DNA from: Sympetrum striolatum
Taxonomy: Eukaryota; Arthropoda; Insecta; Odonata; Libellulidae
Assembly: GCA_947579665.1 (NCBI GenBank)
Contig: OX388351.1
Location: forward strand, 57,234,939 to 57,298,938
Direction of reading: 5' to 3'
Length of the DNA stretch: 64,000 bases
Shown: one piece after another, positions 1 to 9,745 of the stretch
How positions within the stretch are numbered: position 1 is the first letter of the stretch
Layout of the letters: each line of letters opens with the position of its first letter
Made by a program: the position numbers and the translations under genes
Notes under the pieces: model-generated
Told to the model about the DNA's origin: nothing
The model's database searches: none
The model's input: the letters and a program-made list of their open reading frames with translations, nothing else

Positions 1-1367
1 GAATATGAGAGTGTATTTCGTGCGCAGCGATTTTGGCTTTCACATCCTAAATCAAAAGCATATAAGCAACACATTAGTGAACTGATCTATTAAATAACAC
101 CTAATAATGAGGTGAATAATCATTAGAAGAGAGGGGCGACATGAATATCTACCGCTGTTGCCAAAGGCGTAAAAGTGATAGGGAACAGGGATATATGTAA
201 GCATGAGGGTTGAGATATTGGGTTATTGAGGAATTTAATTTTCAGAGAAAAATTTTGGGAGGAAACAACTTCCTCATGTGCAACTGATTATTTTCTTGCG
301 TTATCGATAAATTTAGGATTAGGGTTCTTAAATATTTTAAATTTTGATGGAAGTGTAGCTTCTTTCACTAACATTACTATTTATTTACCCTTTATTCGAC
401 GGCTTAAACTTTTATTGGGACTTTCTAACATCAAATTTCTCTGGCGTACAATCTATCATTTATAGAGAATGAGACTTTTTCCATTCTGTTTTGAGAGAAT
501 CTGAATTTACAGGATTTTAGCAATTCAATGTGTCCAGCATTGCTCATTATTTCCATTGGATTAAACGTGAGAGAGATAATGGAATGAGCATCCCTAATTG
601 TTAAGCAAAGTCTCCTCATTTCCAATTAGAATAACAATTTTCAACAGATATTGAATTACTTCGAAATAACGATGCTTGCAAAAAATTACTTAAAATTACA
701 CTTGACTTCATTTTAGATAATATATAGCTGAATTAAATTGCTGCTGCAGCTACAAGTTTTTTTTTAAACAATCTAAAAAAATTATTTCCGTCTACATATT
801 CCTTCTTAATTAATTATCTCAGTTTCTTTAACGAATGTGGCAGTAGTTACATTTCCTTCATTGATGTTAAGACTATAAAGCCGTCCTTCGATAATGAAAT
901 ACTAGAAGGGGGGATCGCTTTTCAAAATGCCATTATAATTAAATAACTTCCAATGAGAAGTAAGAATATGAATGTTCATTAACAGATGACCGGCTATTTT
1001 AACAAAAGGCCATGCGAGAAGGTTGTTACGTAACTCCTTTCTTAGAAATATTATAGGTCAAAACGTAAAATTAATTACCTTATATAACTGGGATTCATTT
1101 AGTAGTCAACATAATTCCATTAATACATATTCCTTGTCTAAACTTTGCAATATTTACTCGCGTCAACATCAAGAACAGAAAGACTCCTCGAGTGAGAAAT
1201 AGAAAAAAGGATGGAGATATAGGTTTGGGAACCTTCTAAGGGTGATATTCCGACCACGTGTCTCGACTGACTTCGAGAAGATCCCCATAAATGTCAACGA
1301 TATGGGTTGCACCCGGCGGACAAACGTGTTGCTCCATATAAAAATATATTGAGAAGTCGTTCCTCAC
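1..1367. other. A+T-rich sequence, no gene seen
   Basis: I see no coding signal, repeat or RNA gene here. If the exon at 1368-1506 is real, this stretch is the start of its first intron, since the gene would run leftward on the minus strand. Short ORFs of 64-79 codons are no more than expected by chance in A+T-rich DNA. Confidence 0.5.
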
Positions 1368-1506
1368 CTGGGTCATCCGGATCCCAGTTCCCGTGTCCGG
1401 CGGCCGCTGAAGAGGCCATCAGGAGCACCAGGAGCCACGTCAGGCGGACGTTGACGGTCGTTCCTCCAGAAAGGTCCTCGTCTCGGACCCTCATTTTGCA
1501 GTCCAT
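1368..1506 (-). CDS. Candidate first coding exon with signal peptide, protein unknown
   Basis: On the minus strand an ATG at 1504-1506 opens 46 codons plus one base, ending at CAG|GTGAGG, a consensus splice donor (GT at 1366-1367); the intron would be phase 1. The peptide has a polar start (MDCKMRVRDEDLSGG), then a hydrophobic core LTWLLVLLMASSAAAG that reads as a secretory signal peptide, then the acidic GHGNWDPDDP. A second ATG at 1492-1494 has the better context (A at -3) and would shorten the leader by four residues. Codons are clearly GC-rich compared with the flanks. Reading past the donor gives 24 more residues and then a stop, which fits an intron. No upstream in-frame ATG is present. 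The product is probably secreted or a membrane protein entering the ER; I do not recognise the family and cannot see the next exon in 1-1367, so it may lie outside the window. A chance ORF in a GC-rich island is the alternative. Confidence 0.45.
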
Positions 1507-2400
1507 AAACCCCCCTCTCTCTATGTCTCTCTCAACCTGTTTTGGGCTGTCGAATGCGTTCTCACCACTTCGCACGACACTGTTAGCTAGTGGTTAAGCG
1601 ATTCGGCTGTCCTCCGGAATAAATTGGGCTCATCGAAAAAATATCACCCGTTAATAACTCCGCTCGGCGCGCGAACATGGAAGAGTGGGGCAAACAGCTT
1701 CCAACAGTTCGCAAACAAACAAATCGGGAAACTTCGCAGACTGCCGCTTTCACTGCTGTTACAAAAGTTCAATGGGTACGACTGAAGCACTCAAAAACGT
1801 CGTCCACGAGGCTATTTTACATCCTGAAACTTTTTTAAACTACTCATTCCGCCAAATTGGACGACGGAATTTTCTCATCTTTGGCGAGATCTGGATGCGT
1901 GTCTCGACAGAGGAAAGAGCGCTGTTGTTATTTACGGCGAGCCATAATTACCGATATAAGTTCCAGTGGGCACTCGTGGTTCGCGCGAGCATTCCGGAGT
2001 AGAGAGAGAGAGGGTGTCATGAGTCCGGTGCTGCGAAGACACGCGAAAGGGACTGAGCGCCAACTGCCCGATTCAACGGAGGAATTGTGGGAAGGGAGGG
2101 AGGAGCCAGTGGGAGACTGCGCGGGAAGGCGAAGGCCCCACCACGGGCCCTCCCCTCCCCGTGTCCTCCCGTGCCAGGCTCCCATTTGGAGAGCGGCGGT
2201 TAGATGCGTCCCTTAGAATTTTGGCGGGGAAGAGACGACGACACCCTGACGAGTGCACGCAATTCTCTCGAACGCCTTTTTTGAGACCATTCGAACTCAT
2301 TCCACTGCTCGTTCTCCATGTTTCGGGACTCGGGGGGATCATGAACCGTTTGTCTGAAAAAGCATTCAGCATTAAAGCCGTTTGAATCTCAGGCACTCAA
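1507..2400. promoter_or_regulatory. GC-rich island, possible promoter/5' UTR of the minus-strand exon
   Basis: This block is visibly richer in G+C and CpG than the DNA on either side (for example GGCGCGCG near 1668 and a GC-rich run at 2100-2180). Overlapping ORFs occur on both strands, which is what GC-rich noncoding DNA gives. It lies directly upstream of the candidate first exon, so a promoter or 5' UTR role is inferred from position only. No TATA box or initiator could be assigned with confidence. Confidence 0.3.
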
Positions 2401-2420
2401 CCATTGCGTATGAAAGTGGG

Positions 2421-2770
2421 CCTTTGGAAGGGAATGAGGGTTACTAGGTAAGATGAGGAGTGAGGAAGTTTGCCCTTTCCTTTCTTACTGAGCCAGGCCC
2501 ACATTCCATCATTGCATTCGAAAGCCTTGAGGAAGTTAAGGATTTCGGTTCTATACCTACATTTTATCTTACTGAGACAGGGTCACAGGACATCATTAAT
2601 ATGAAAAGCTTGGGGAAGGAAACGAGGCTTACTAGGGGAGATGAGGAGTGAGGTAGTTGCTAATTTCTTTGCTCAACGAGAGAGTGTCACACTCCATCCT
2701 TAATAATAATAACAATAATATATTATTTAACGCATACAGGATAAATTCCACATAGGTGTGTCGTATTAGA
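2421..2770 (+). repeat. Dispersed repeat family, two imperfect tandem copies
   Basis: The module GGAAGGGAATGAGGGTTACT followed by AGGTAAGATGAGGAGTGAGG occurs at about 2425-2485 and again, diverged, at about 2612-2655 (spacing roughly 185 bp). After each copy comes a Tn-rich stretch and a TACTGAG/CAACGAG-type motif. ATAAATTCCACATA at 2741-2754 is found again at 7574-7587 behind another copy, so the family probably extends to about 2770. It looks like a SINE or short non-autonomous retroelement; the class is not established. Confidence 0.55.
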
Positions 2771-3840
2771 TAAACAATAAATTAATAATAAGTACAATAA
2801 AAGGTGAGTGAATATAAAAAAAGATAAGAAATAAAAAATGATAAAGAAAATGAAATGAAAGGTGAAGCAGAAAATGGGCGATAGAACACAATAGAGAGAG
2901 GAGAAAATAACGTGTAATTAGGGTTATGATTTGTTGAGATACCTGCGGATCTTAATATGGAAATATTTGGGGAACAAATGAAGCTTGCTAAATAAGATGA
3001 AGAGTGAAGTAACTTTCCTCACTGAGCATCCTATGAACTTCCATGTAAGACAGCGCCATGATCATATAAATAACAATTCTTATAGATAAGGGTAGACCAA
3101 TTGACACCATTCATACATTAGTATAGTTTCATCACATAAACATGGCTATGACATTTATGATATGTTTGTGATATTGCCAGTATCTCCTTCCAAATTATAG
3201 TTATATTTATTCCAACTGCCAATATAAGAAAACAGGAACAGATAAAATGTATGCGTATTTTCCAATAATTTCTAAATTAGGACCAACGATTCGCTTTATC
3301 TCTTCCAGTTTCGTGAACTAGATTACAAGGCAAGTCTAAAATTCGTCAAGATTATACTTTATAGCACCACACTGCGTCTTTCTATCACCAAATGACCTCT
3401 TATCGAAATAATACAAAGCTAGCTATATATTTGCTTCTTGTTATTTCGTCAACTATAATTGGCCTCGTGCTGTTTGTTGATACTTAGTAATAAATAAAAA
3501 TACCTCTCGTCCCTTCATCTTCTTTGAATAGTTTACATTTGCAGTATGTAGGTATTCAATGTCCTCGACGCTTTCATGAAGTATCGAAGAAATAACTAGT
3601 CAGAATGTCCTCATCGGAGATAACTTGAATTTCATGGATTGAATGCTGCACTAGATCTTTTATGGTCTTTGTAATCAGGCTCAGTGAGGAAACAAGAACG
3701 AAATAATTCGTTGTATAATAGACCTCATTCCCTCCTCTAAGCAGGTGACAAAGGAGGGGTTGAGGATACAACAGGGCTTCTGGATAATGAATTAGCATAC
3801 GGACGCGACAGTTCTCTGAAAGTTTAGATGATTTCTCTTA
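2771..3840. other. A+T-rich spacer with one further diverged repeat copy
   Basis: Apart from a diverged copy of the 2421-2770 repeat at about 2965-3045 (AAGCTTGCTAAATAAGATGA, then AGAGTGAAGTAACTTTCCTC and ACTGAGCA), I see nothing here. The minus-strand ORF at 3574-3798 has no recognisable motif. Confidence 0.45.
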
Positions 3841-3908
3841 TGGGCTCCCACCGGTAATCGGACCAGGAAACAGTTTCATCAAAGCTAAACGTGCAGCTCA
3901 CTAGGCTA
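3841..3908 (-). mobile_element. tRNA-derived SINE head (family A)
   Basis: On the minus strand, TAGCCTAGTGA (3898-3908) matches the pol III box A consensus TRGCNNAGYGG at all but the last base, and GGTCCGATTACC (3853-3864) is a decayed box B. The downstream GGTGGGAGCCCA (3841-3852) recurs behind the box B at 54838-54860, so the two are copies of one family. No intact tRNA cloverleaf can be drawn. Confidence 0.45.
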
Positions 3909-4000
3909 TCCGGGAGATCGACTAACAGCACAGTTTTTAAGGGGTTAAATAAGATCACAAAACAAGCATATATAAAAATCAAAATCATTCTGGCTAGGTC

Positions 4001-4026
4001 CTAAAATGCTATGCATAGCATTTTAG
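4001..4026. repeat. 26-bp perfect palindrome
   Basis: CTAAAATGCTATG is followed immediately by its exact reverse complement, with no spacer. It lies about 50 bp beyond the 3' end of the Penelope-like element. It may be part of a small transposon or of the target sequence; no function can be assigned. Confidence 0.8.
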
Positions 4027-4069
4027 CATGCTTGATATAAATAACACCAAAAATAAAAATAAACTCAAA

Positions 4070-5111
4070 CACACTTGTACGAATTCCACAAAATTTTTAA
4101 TGAAACTGTTTACCGGTTTCGGTGTCACAGCACCATCCTCAGAACAGAAGTTATTTCAAAGAGCAAAAACATATATACGAGAACCAAAGGAAGGGGAGGG
4201 GTAAAGAGAATACAATGTTGCATCACGATGGGGAGGGCAAATGGGAGAAAAGAGTCTTGAAGAGTGGGGACTGGCTGTTAGAAAACAAAAACTCGTTAGC
4301 TAAAGGAATGGAATAAAATTGGTGAAGGCGTATGTAAAACTCTTCTAAACGGTCTAATTTGGTACCTTTTCGTCCATGGTTTAAAATACGGGGGGAGAAG
4401 TCGGAAAAATGATCGTTGTTAATCAGATGATGGGCGAAATGTGATGAATTAGAAAGATTGTTAAAAGATCTTTTGTGCTCATCCACCCTTATTCTAACAT
4501 TGAGGGCCGTACGACCAACGTAAACAGTGTCACAATTGTTGCAGGCAAGTCTATATATTCCTGATCTGGTCTGGGGATCAAAACGGTCTTTGGTGTTGCA
4601 AAGTAATGACCCGAGGTTCTGACCGGTATAAAAAGCAGGACGTTTCTTGTCTGTGGCAATAGTTTTGCCTAATTTATAACTACAATCATCGACAAAATTA
4701 ATGGAAAACCAACTGATTTGGTCTTCGGTTGAATTAGGTGGTGGGTTGAAAATATTTCTTAAGGCTAGAATTCGTTGCTTCCTTTTTAATAATTTCATAA
4801 TGAGGTCAGGAGAGTATCCATTCACGGAAGCAAGATAACGGATAATATTGTTCTTTATTGAAATTCTCATTAGATAACGGAATATGCAGAAGTCGGTGAA
4901 TTAAGGAGTGAAAGATGGCTAATTTAAGAGAATAAGGATAATTGGAGGAAGAGTGAATGGTATGATTCGTATAAGTGGGCTTTCTAAACATGGAAAATGA
5001 CAAAGCGGAATCAGAAATTGAAATTGTGACATCTAAGAAATTAATGGAATGGTTCATTTCTACCTCATGAAGTTCCACCAAGTAACACTTCTTTGATATG
5101 AATAGTTTGAT
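4070..5111 (-). mobile_element. Penelope-like element (PLE), 5'-truncated
   Basis: The copy carries the end of the reverse transcriptase and a GIY-YIG endonuclease on the minus strand, followed downstream (about 4075-4140) by the terminal segment with ACCGGTTTCGG and CACCATCCTCAGAAC, a motif pair seen at the ends of many PLEs. The same terminal motif stands alone at about 34135. Only the C-terminal part of the RT is present, which fits 5' truncation during target-primed integration. Exact ends and target-site duplications could not be fixed by eye. Confidence 0.8.
4223..5111 (-). pseudogene. PLE polyprotein fragment: RT C-terminus + GIY-YIG endonuclease, frameshifted
   Basis: The upstream reading frame (about 5111 to 4840) encodes the RT palm-to-thumb region, with SINFLDVTI, FSMFRKPTYTNHT and FHSLIHRLLHIPLSNENF, all typical of Penelope RTs. 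It runs out of frame near 4850-4860, after NKE; the downstream frame continues with NNIIRYLASVNGYSPDLI and ends at 4223. In the 215-residue downstream ORF, GIY is at residues 104-106 and YVG (for YIG) at 117-119, with a C-x2-C pair at 110/113 and a conserved-looking His at 132 (the linker zinc-finger pattern of PLE endonucleases), a catalytic Glu at 176/177 in DRLEEFY, and an Asn at 192. In the family this enzyme nicks target DNA and primes reverse transcription. The copy lacks the N-terminal RT and has a frameshift, so it is inactive. Confidence 0.85.
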
Positions 5112-5114
5112 TTA

Positions 5115-7135
5115 TACAAACCCAGGGAGATTAAGATAACAGATCTGAACATTTCTCTCTCAAGAATCTGTGTGAGAGATTCATCGGATGTAGTGAGTGA
5201 AATTCTTCTTAAAGTTCAAAGATCTACTTCCACGATTTCCGACCAGCCTTTACTCGGATTCTGGTAATAAGAATAACGGTTTCCAAGAGCGTGCGCGAAT
5301 TCCGAAATCCCAGCGACCCGTCAGGGAACTCTGTATAGCAGCACTATAAACGCCCGAGATATGAAACGAAGCTGTAACAGGTAAACCCATCCCTTTTCAT
5401 TCTACGCACATATTTTTGTCGACAAACGCGATGATATTTCGAGATTTTAATTTTTGATATTTTAAAATGTTACTTCCTCTTCTCTTAAGTAACACTCTCG
5501 CGAATGCTTGATAAACTCTTATTTCTCGTTTCCATCTTATCATGTTACTCATATATTTTCGGGAAGGGGAAAAGCACGCACGAGGTGGTACCTCTCGCTT
5601 ATTTGCGTGCTTTTATTTCACTTGCTGCGACAAATTTTATTGACTTTGTAACCCACCAGAGAATTTGAACGGCTTAAAAAAACCAATTTAGAGAACTCTT
5701 TTACCTTTAAACCCACTTTCTTAGACTCCGATTGGGTCGATTTTTCTTCGATTCTATGAGTAAAATTAGCCTAAATGCTCATTTAGAAATAAAAAATGCC
5801 TCTCATTGGCTGCAATCTCACTAACTCTTATATGCAAGGAAGCAGAAATGTTTTATTGGTCTTAAATTTCGAGGCAATTTCTTTCTGTGCTTTATTTTCC
5901 GCATCAGTAAAATTTCTATTTAAGGTCATTTTTAATATCTTTTTTGTATCGTCTCTCTTAAAGTTACTCTCACTATGATCAAATAGGTGAGGTAACTAGC
6001 AATTGCAAGTGATAATCATGCACATGTGATAAGTGTCATCAACGAACTATCGTCTGATACAACTTGATATCAACACACAAGGCAATACTTAAAACGGGGA
6101 ACAATAAAAAAGAAGGTCTTTAGGGCTCAGCAGTTTGGTGGATACTCTTTTTGTACATCCACATGTTTTCCTAACTTGTATTAGGGCTTGTTAGTTTTAA
6201 TTTTCTCTGGAAAAGTAGCTGGTATTTTTTTATTTTATACATCAAATTATAAGTGAGTTGGTCTTTATTTTTTTAACTGTACCATACATGACCGTAAATG
6301 AAATTAGAAAATGCAATATTCTATAGATAACTTCATAAATTATAAATAATCTCAAACGACGCCTTGAGTCTGCTAGTCCCTTCAACCAATGCTATGCTTC
6401 CGAGGTTTCCGATAAATATAATCTTTCCTACGGGTTTCAGATTAGATTTTACACCCTCATACTAATTATACACAAATTCTAGACTAAAATGCAAAAGTTA
6501 GAAAACGTTGAACTAAATTATCTTGCATAATCACAAAAATCCAATTTGCTTCATCTTTGAGGTAGTTCCCCAGGAATTCCTCTAAGAGAGAAAAAGAAAA
6601 CAATTTTTACTCGGTACCGCTTGCATTTTTCATGCGACAGCCGTCAACACTTAAGTTGATGATGATGCTAAGTGAAGGAACCAAGGTCGTAAGAATAAAT
6701 TCAAATGGTATCGAACAAAATCTTTTTTCTTACTTTGTATTATGTATTATCATGAGCAACTACTACTACAAGCAGCGAAATGTTGAATAGGGTTTCTTAC
6801 GCCCGAATTTCCTCAAACATGTAAATAAAGCCTATTGGGAACAAAACTTTTAGAAGCATGTAACACGTCTCAAAACATTCCTTCATATATATAAACTCTC
6901 AAAAATAATCGAATAAATATTAAAAATACAATTTCTTTACTTTTTAAAACACGATGAGGTTTGTACTTCGACATTTTTTGCGTATAGCTAAAAAAAGATT
7001 TTCTTCCTCTATCCCTTGCTTTGTCTAACTATAATTATCGTCAATATTCAACAATTTTTTAGTTTGAAATGTTTTATTCCGATTGCATTGAAGAGTTCCT
7101 TCCCTTTGAGTGCCCTTATTCTATAGAGACAGGGA
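5115..7135. other. A+T-rich spacer with one strong hairpin
   Basis: No gene is seen. At 5570-5614 an 11-bp inverted repeat (AAAAGCACGCA ... TGCGTGCTTTT) encloses a smaller inverted repeat (GAGGT-GGT-ACCTC), giving a nested stem-loop. The rest is A+T-rich with no recognisable repeat. Confidence 0.45.
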
Positions 7136-7139
7136 AGAG

Positions 7140-7480
7140 TCGTCGTATTCACATGTGTAAGTGTTGTTGAGACGAGCAAAACGGGGGAGGAAACGGGACG
7201 AGGGTTCTGAAAAGGGCGTGTAGAGGGATGCAGAAAGGGCGATTGTGCGTGGGAGAAGAAAGCGATAGAGGCGATATGGGGGAACAGAAGGGGACAAAGG
7301 TAGGCAGACGGAAATTGCGGGGGCGGAAAAATGTGGAAGCAATTTTTTTGGAAGCGATGAGACGTGAGGAAAAGTTGATGGCGGGAGTCGAACCGTGTCC
7401 TCCAAAGAAGCACATGCTAGCTTCAGATCTACTCTTTTACGCAGTCTTTCAGGTCCCCGGTAGATCTCAAACCCTTCGCC
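7140..7480. repeat. Purine-skewed GC-rich block with a tRNA-like box B on the minus strand
   Basis: The plus strand is strongly purine-rich at 7165-7380 and gives overlapping ORFs on both strands without any recognised domain. At 7386-7396 the minus strand reads GGTTCGACTCC, a perfect box B consensus, and TGGCGAAGGG further upstream on that strand (about 7473-7482) resembles a box A, but the spacing is wider than in a tRNA. This may be a diverged tRNA-derived SINE. Confidence 0.3.
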
Positions 7481-7484
7481 ATTA

Positions 7485-7600
7485 CCTAAGGTACTGGAGG
7501 GCTTACTAGACAAGATGACTAGTGAAGTACAACCATTCCTTTTCTCAATGAGGTGGAATTATAGCATAAGCGAATAAATTCCACATAAACGCAGCAAAAT
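7485..7600 (+). repeat. Further copy of the 2421-2770 dispersed repeat
   Basis: GGAGGGCTTACTAGACAAGA, then TGACTAGTGAAGTA, a CCATTCCTTTTCTCAATGAG motif, and ATAAATTCCACATA (7574-7587) occur in the same order as in 2610-2754. It is diverged but clearly the same family. Confidence 0.6.
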
Positions 7601-9485
7601 GATAACAGGAGTTGAACTTTTCGTACTCTTCAATCTGTAATTAATACCATTATTAAACGTTGTTCATACATAAGTATTATCACAGCTATTAAAGAAACTG
7701 AAAAAAGTATGAAAGAGAATTTTCTTCAGCCAGTGACAAATGAAATTTTTTTAAGATTAATTTTCTGTTAATACGTGTAACTCTTGATCTAATAAATACC
7801 ATCCTCTAAACTCTTAATATTTTAGGAATATTTTGCCAACATTTCATGGTGATATCCAGTTAATTCATTTTAAAAAATAGGCGTTACGTAGTACCAATTA
7901 GAAATTTATATCTCAATTTAGACCTAAGATGCCATCTCTTGAACGTCTAACGGATTTTTCCTTTCGTATTAATAAATTCGAGGTATAATAATCAAAAATA
8001 AAACATTAAAAAATAATATAAACTGTAAAATATATTATCAACATTCAGAACGATTCACAATCATCTATACTAATTATACCGAAAAGGTTTCCACTTTAAG
8101 TAATGAAATATGCTGTAATTTTGAGGATAGACAGATGTAACTTACAAATTTTGATTTCGTAGAGTTGCATTCCTATGTCATTGAAACGTCAAGAGTATCC
8201 AAAAGAACCCACCGAAGTAATACATTCCTATGGGAAAATATCGTACATGTATTATAGGACTCGAAAAAACTTTCGAATTTTGTCATCTGGCTGTCGTTCC
8301 TGGACTTCCCGGCCATGGCAAATCGATTGGAGGTATCGGCAGATTCGTGGATCCATTCCTCAGCAGAGTTACCAGCATTAGAATTTTCGAAAGTCGCTTG
8401 AAATTTATGTAACTGGTAAATTTTGAACTAAAAATTCTTTTCAGGCAATCCGGACGGTTTTATAGCCAAATTCAATTTCAAGAAAATTTTCAATTCAATG
8501 ATAGCTATAATTCAAAATACATTTGATAGAGTAAAGTTATCATGCTAAACCATTTTCAATGCTCTACTAAAGAAACAGTAATTCAAAAATTCAAGTCCAT
8601 CAGATGTCTGCTCAGGAAGTAACTCCCTAAATCTGATGATATGGTCGTAGTATTTCTATCGTATACTATGTCGTGTAGTATTTATATCTTTACGTAACGT
8701 CGTTCTGGTATCCGTCAAAACAATTACTCGTGAACTTAAAATCCAATGCCGAGTTTTTCGACACCAAGTGATTGATTCTTAACTATTTTTCGTAAAATGA
8801 GAAAAAACTTCATATAAAACAAGCTATGGTTGATCCTTACAATACAATTGTGGGTAATACCATTGTACAATTATGCACTCCTGGTTTAATTGTAGTTTAG
8901 AACGGTTTACTACCACATATCGCTTGAGAAGAATCGTTTTAAGTAGGAATTGATCCTGAACAGCAAAATTATACGAACGCAAATTACTGGTTTCGTACAA
9001 AAAGTATGCGAATTTCCTAAATCCATGACAAACAGAAATTTCATCATTATTTTGACCGCAATTGAGCCAGTTGACAGAGATAAAAACCTGATTTCAACGA
9101 ATTGTAACCGTTGTATTTATTCCCAGTAGCTTGCAGTGAAACGGCATTCAGTTATACGATTTGATAAAATTTTTATTCAATATGGCGAATATGGATCCCG
9201 GCGATGAGTGATATAAATTTCACTCAAGCAGTCGTTATGTGGCTTCGAATAACTCGTTAAAATTTAAATATAAACAACCCGCGCTCCGAAACTATTCTAC
9301 CCCAAAAAAAAGAAGAATGAAAAGTATGGATAGGAGAGAACGGTAGGGGAAAAGCATTAACATCTCCGCGCAGGTTTTCCGTAATAAGAGCAATGGTTAC
9401 CTCGTTAAATATTCATTGCTGTTATATCAACTATATATAGGCAATTCATTGGTTGCGGTCGCGCAATAACAGTGAATCCCCTAAA
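7601..9485. other. A+T-rich spacer, nothing recognised
   Basis: I see no gene. One 60-codon ORF at 8230-8412 contains GLPGHGKS, which fits a P-loop pattern, but nothing else in it supports an ATPase. Confidence 0.5.
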
Positions 9486-9745
9486 TCACATTTATCCAAT
9501 TTGAGGCACAGGTGTTCCTTGCCCTCATAATATTGGGAGGGATGGATGCAGAAGGGGGAGGCGATATCAGGGGGGAAGGGGGGCGAGGGAGGGGGCAGAA
9601 TATGTGTTTCGGAAAGGGAGAAGTAGAGAGGGCCGTAAAAAGGAGTGCGGAAGGATCGTTTGAAGGCAAAGGACAGGGTCAAGAGGCGATTTTGAAGATA
9701 TTAGCGATGATATCGGTGTCCTATGGCGGATAAGCGTGTTTAAGG
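9486..9745. other. Purine-rich, GC-richer island
   Basis: The plus strand is almost entirely G and A at about 9530-9680, with ORFs on both strands as a by-product. No protein family is recognisable and there are no clear splice signals. Confidence 0.35.

Noticed and set aside
3938..3950. piggyBac-like end (TTTTTAAGGGGTTAA)
   Set aside because: No matching opposite end with TTAA could be found nearby.
8230..8412. ORF with a Walker-A-like GLPGHGKS
   Set aside because: Only 60 codons, no Walker B or other ATPase feature, no splice signals found; a chance match to a short motif.
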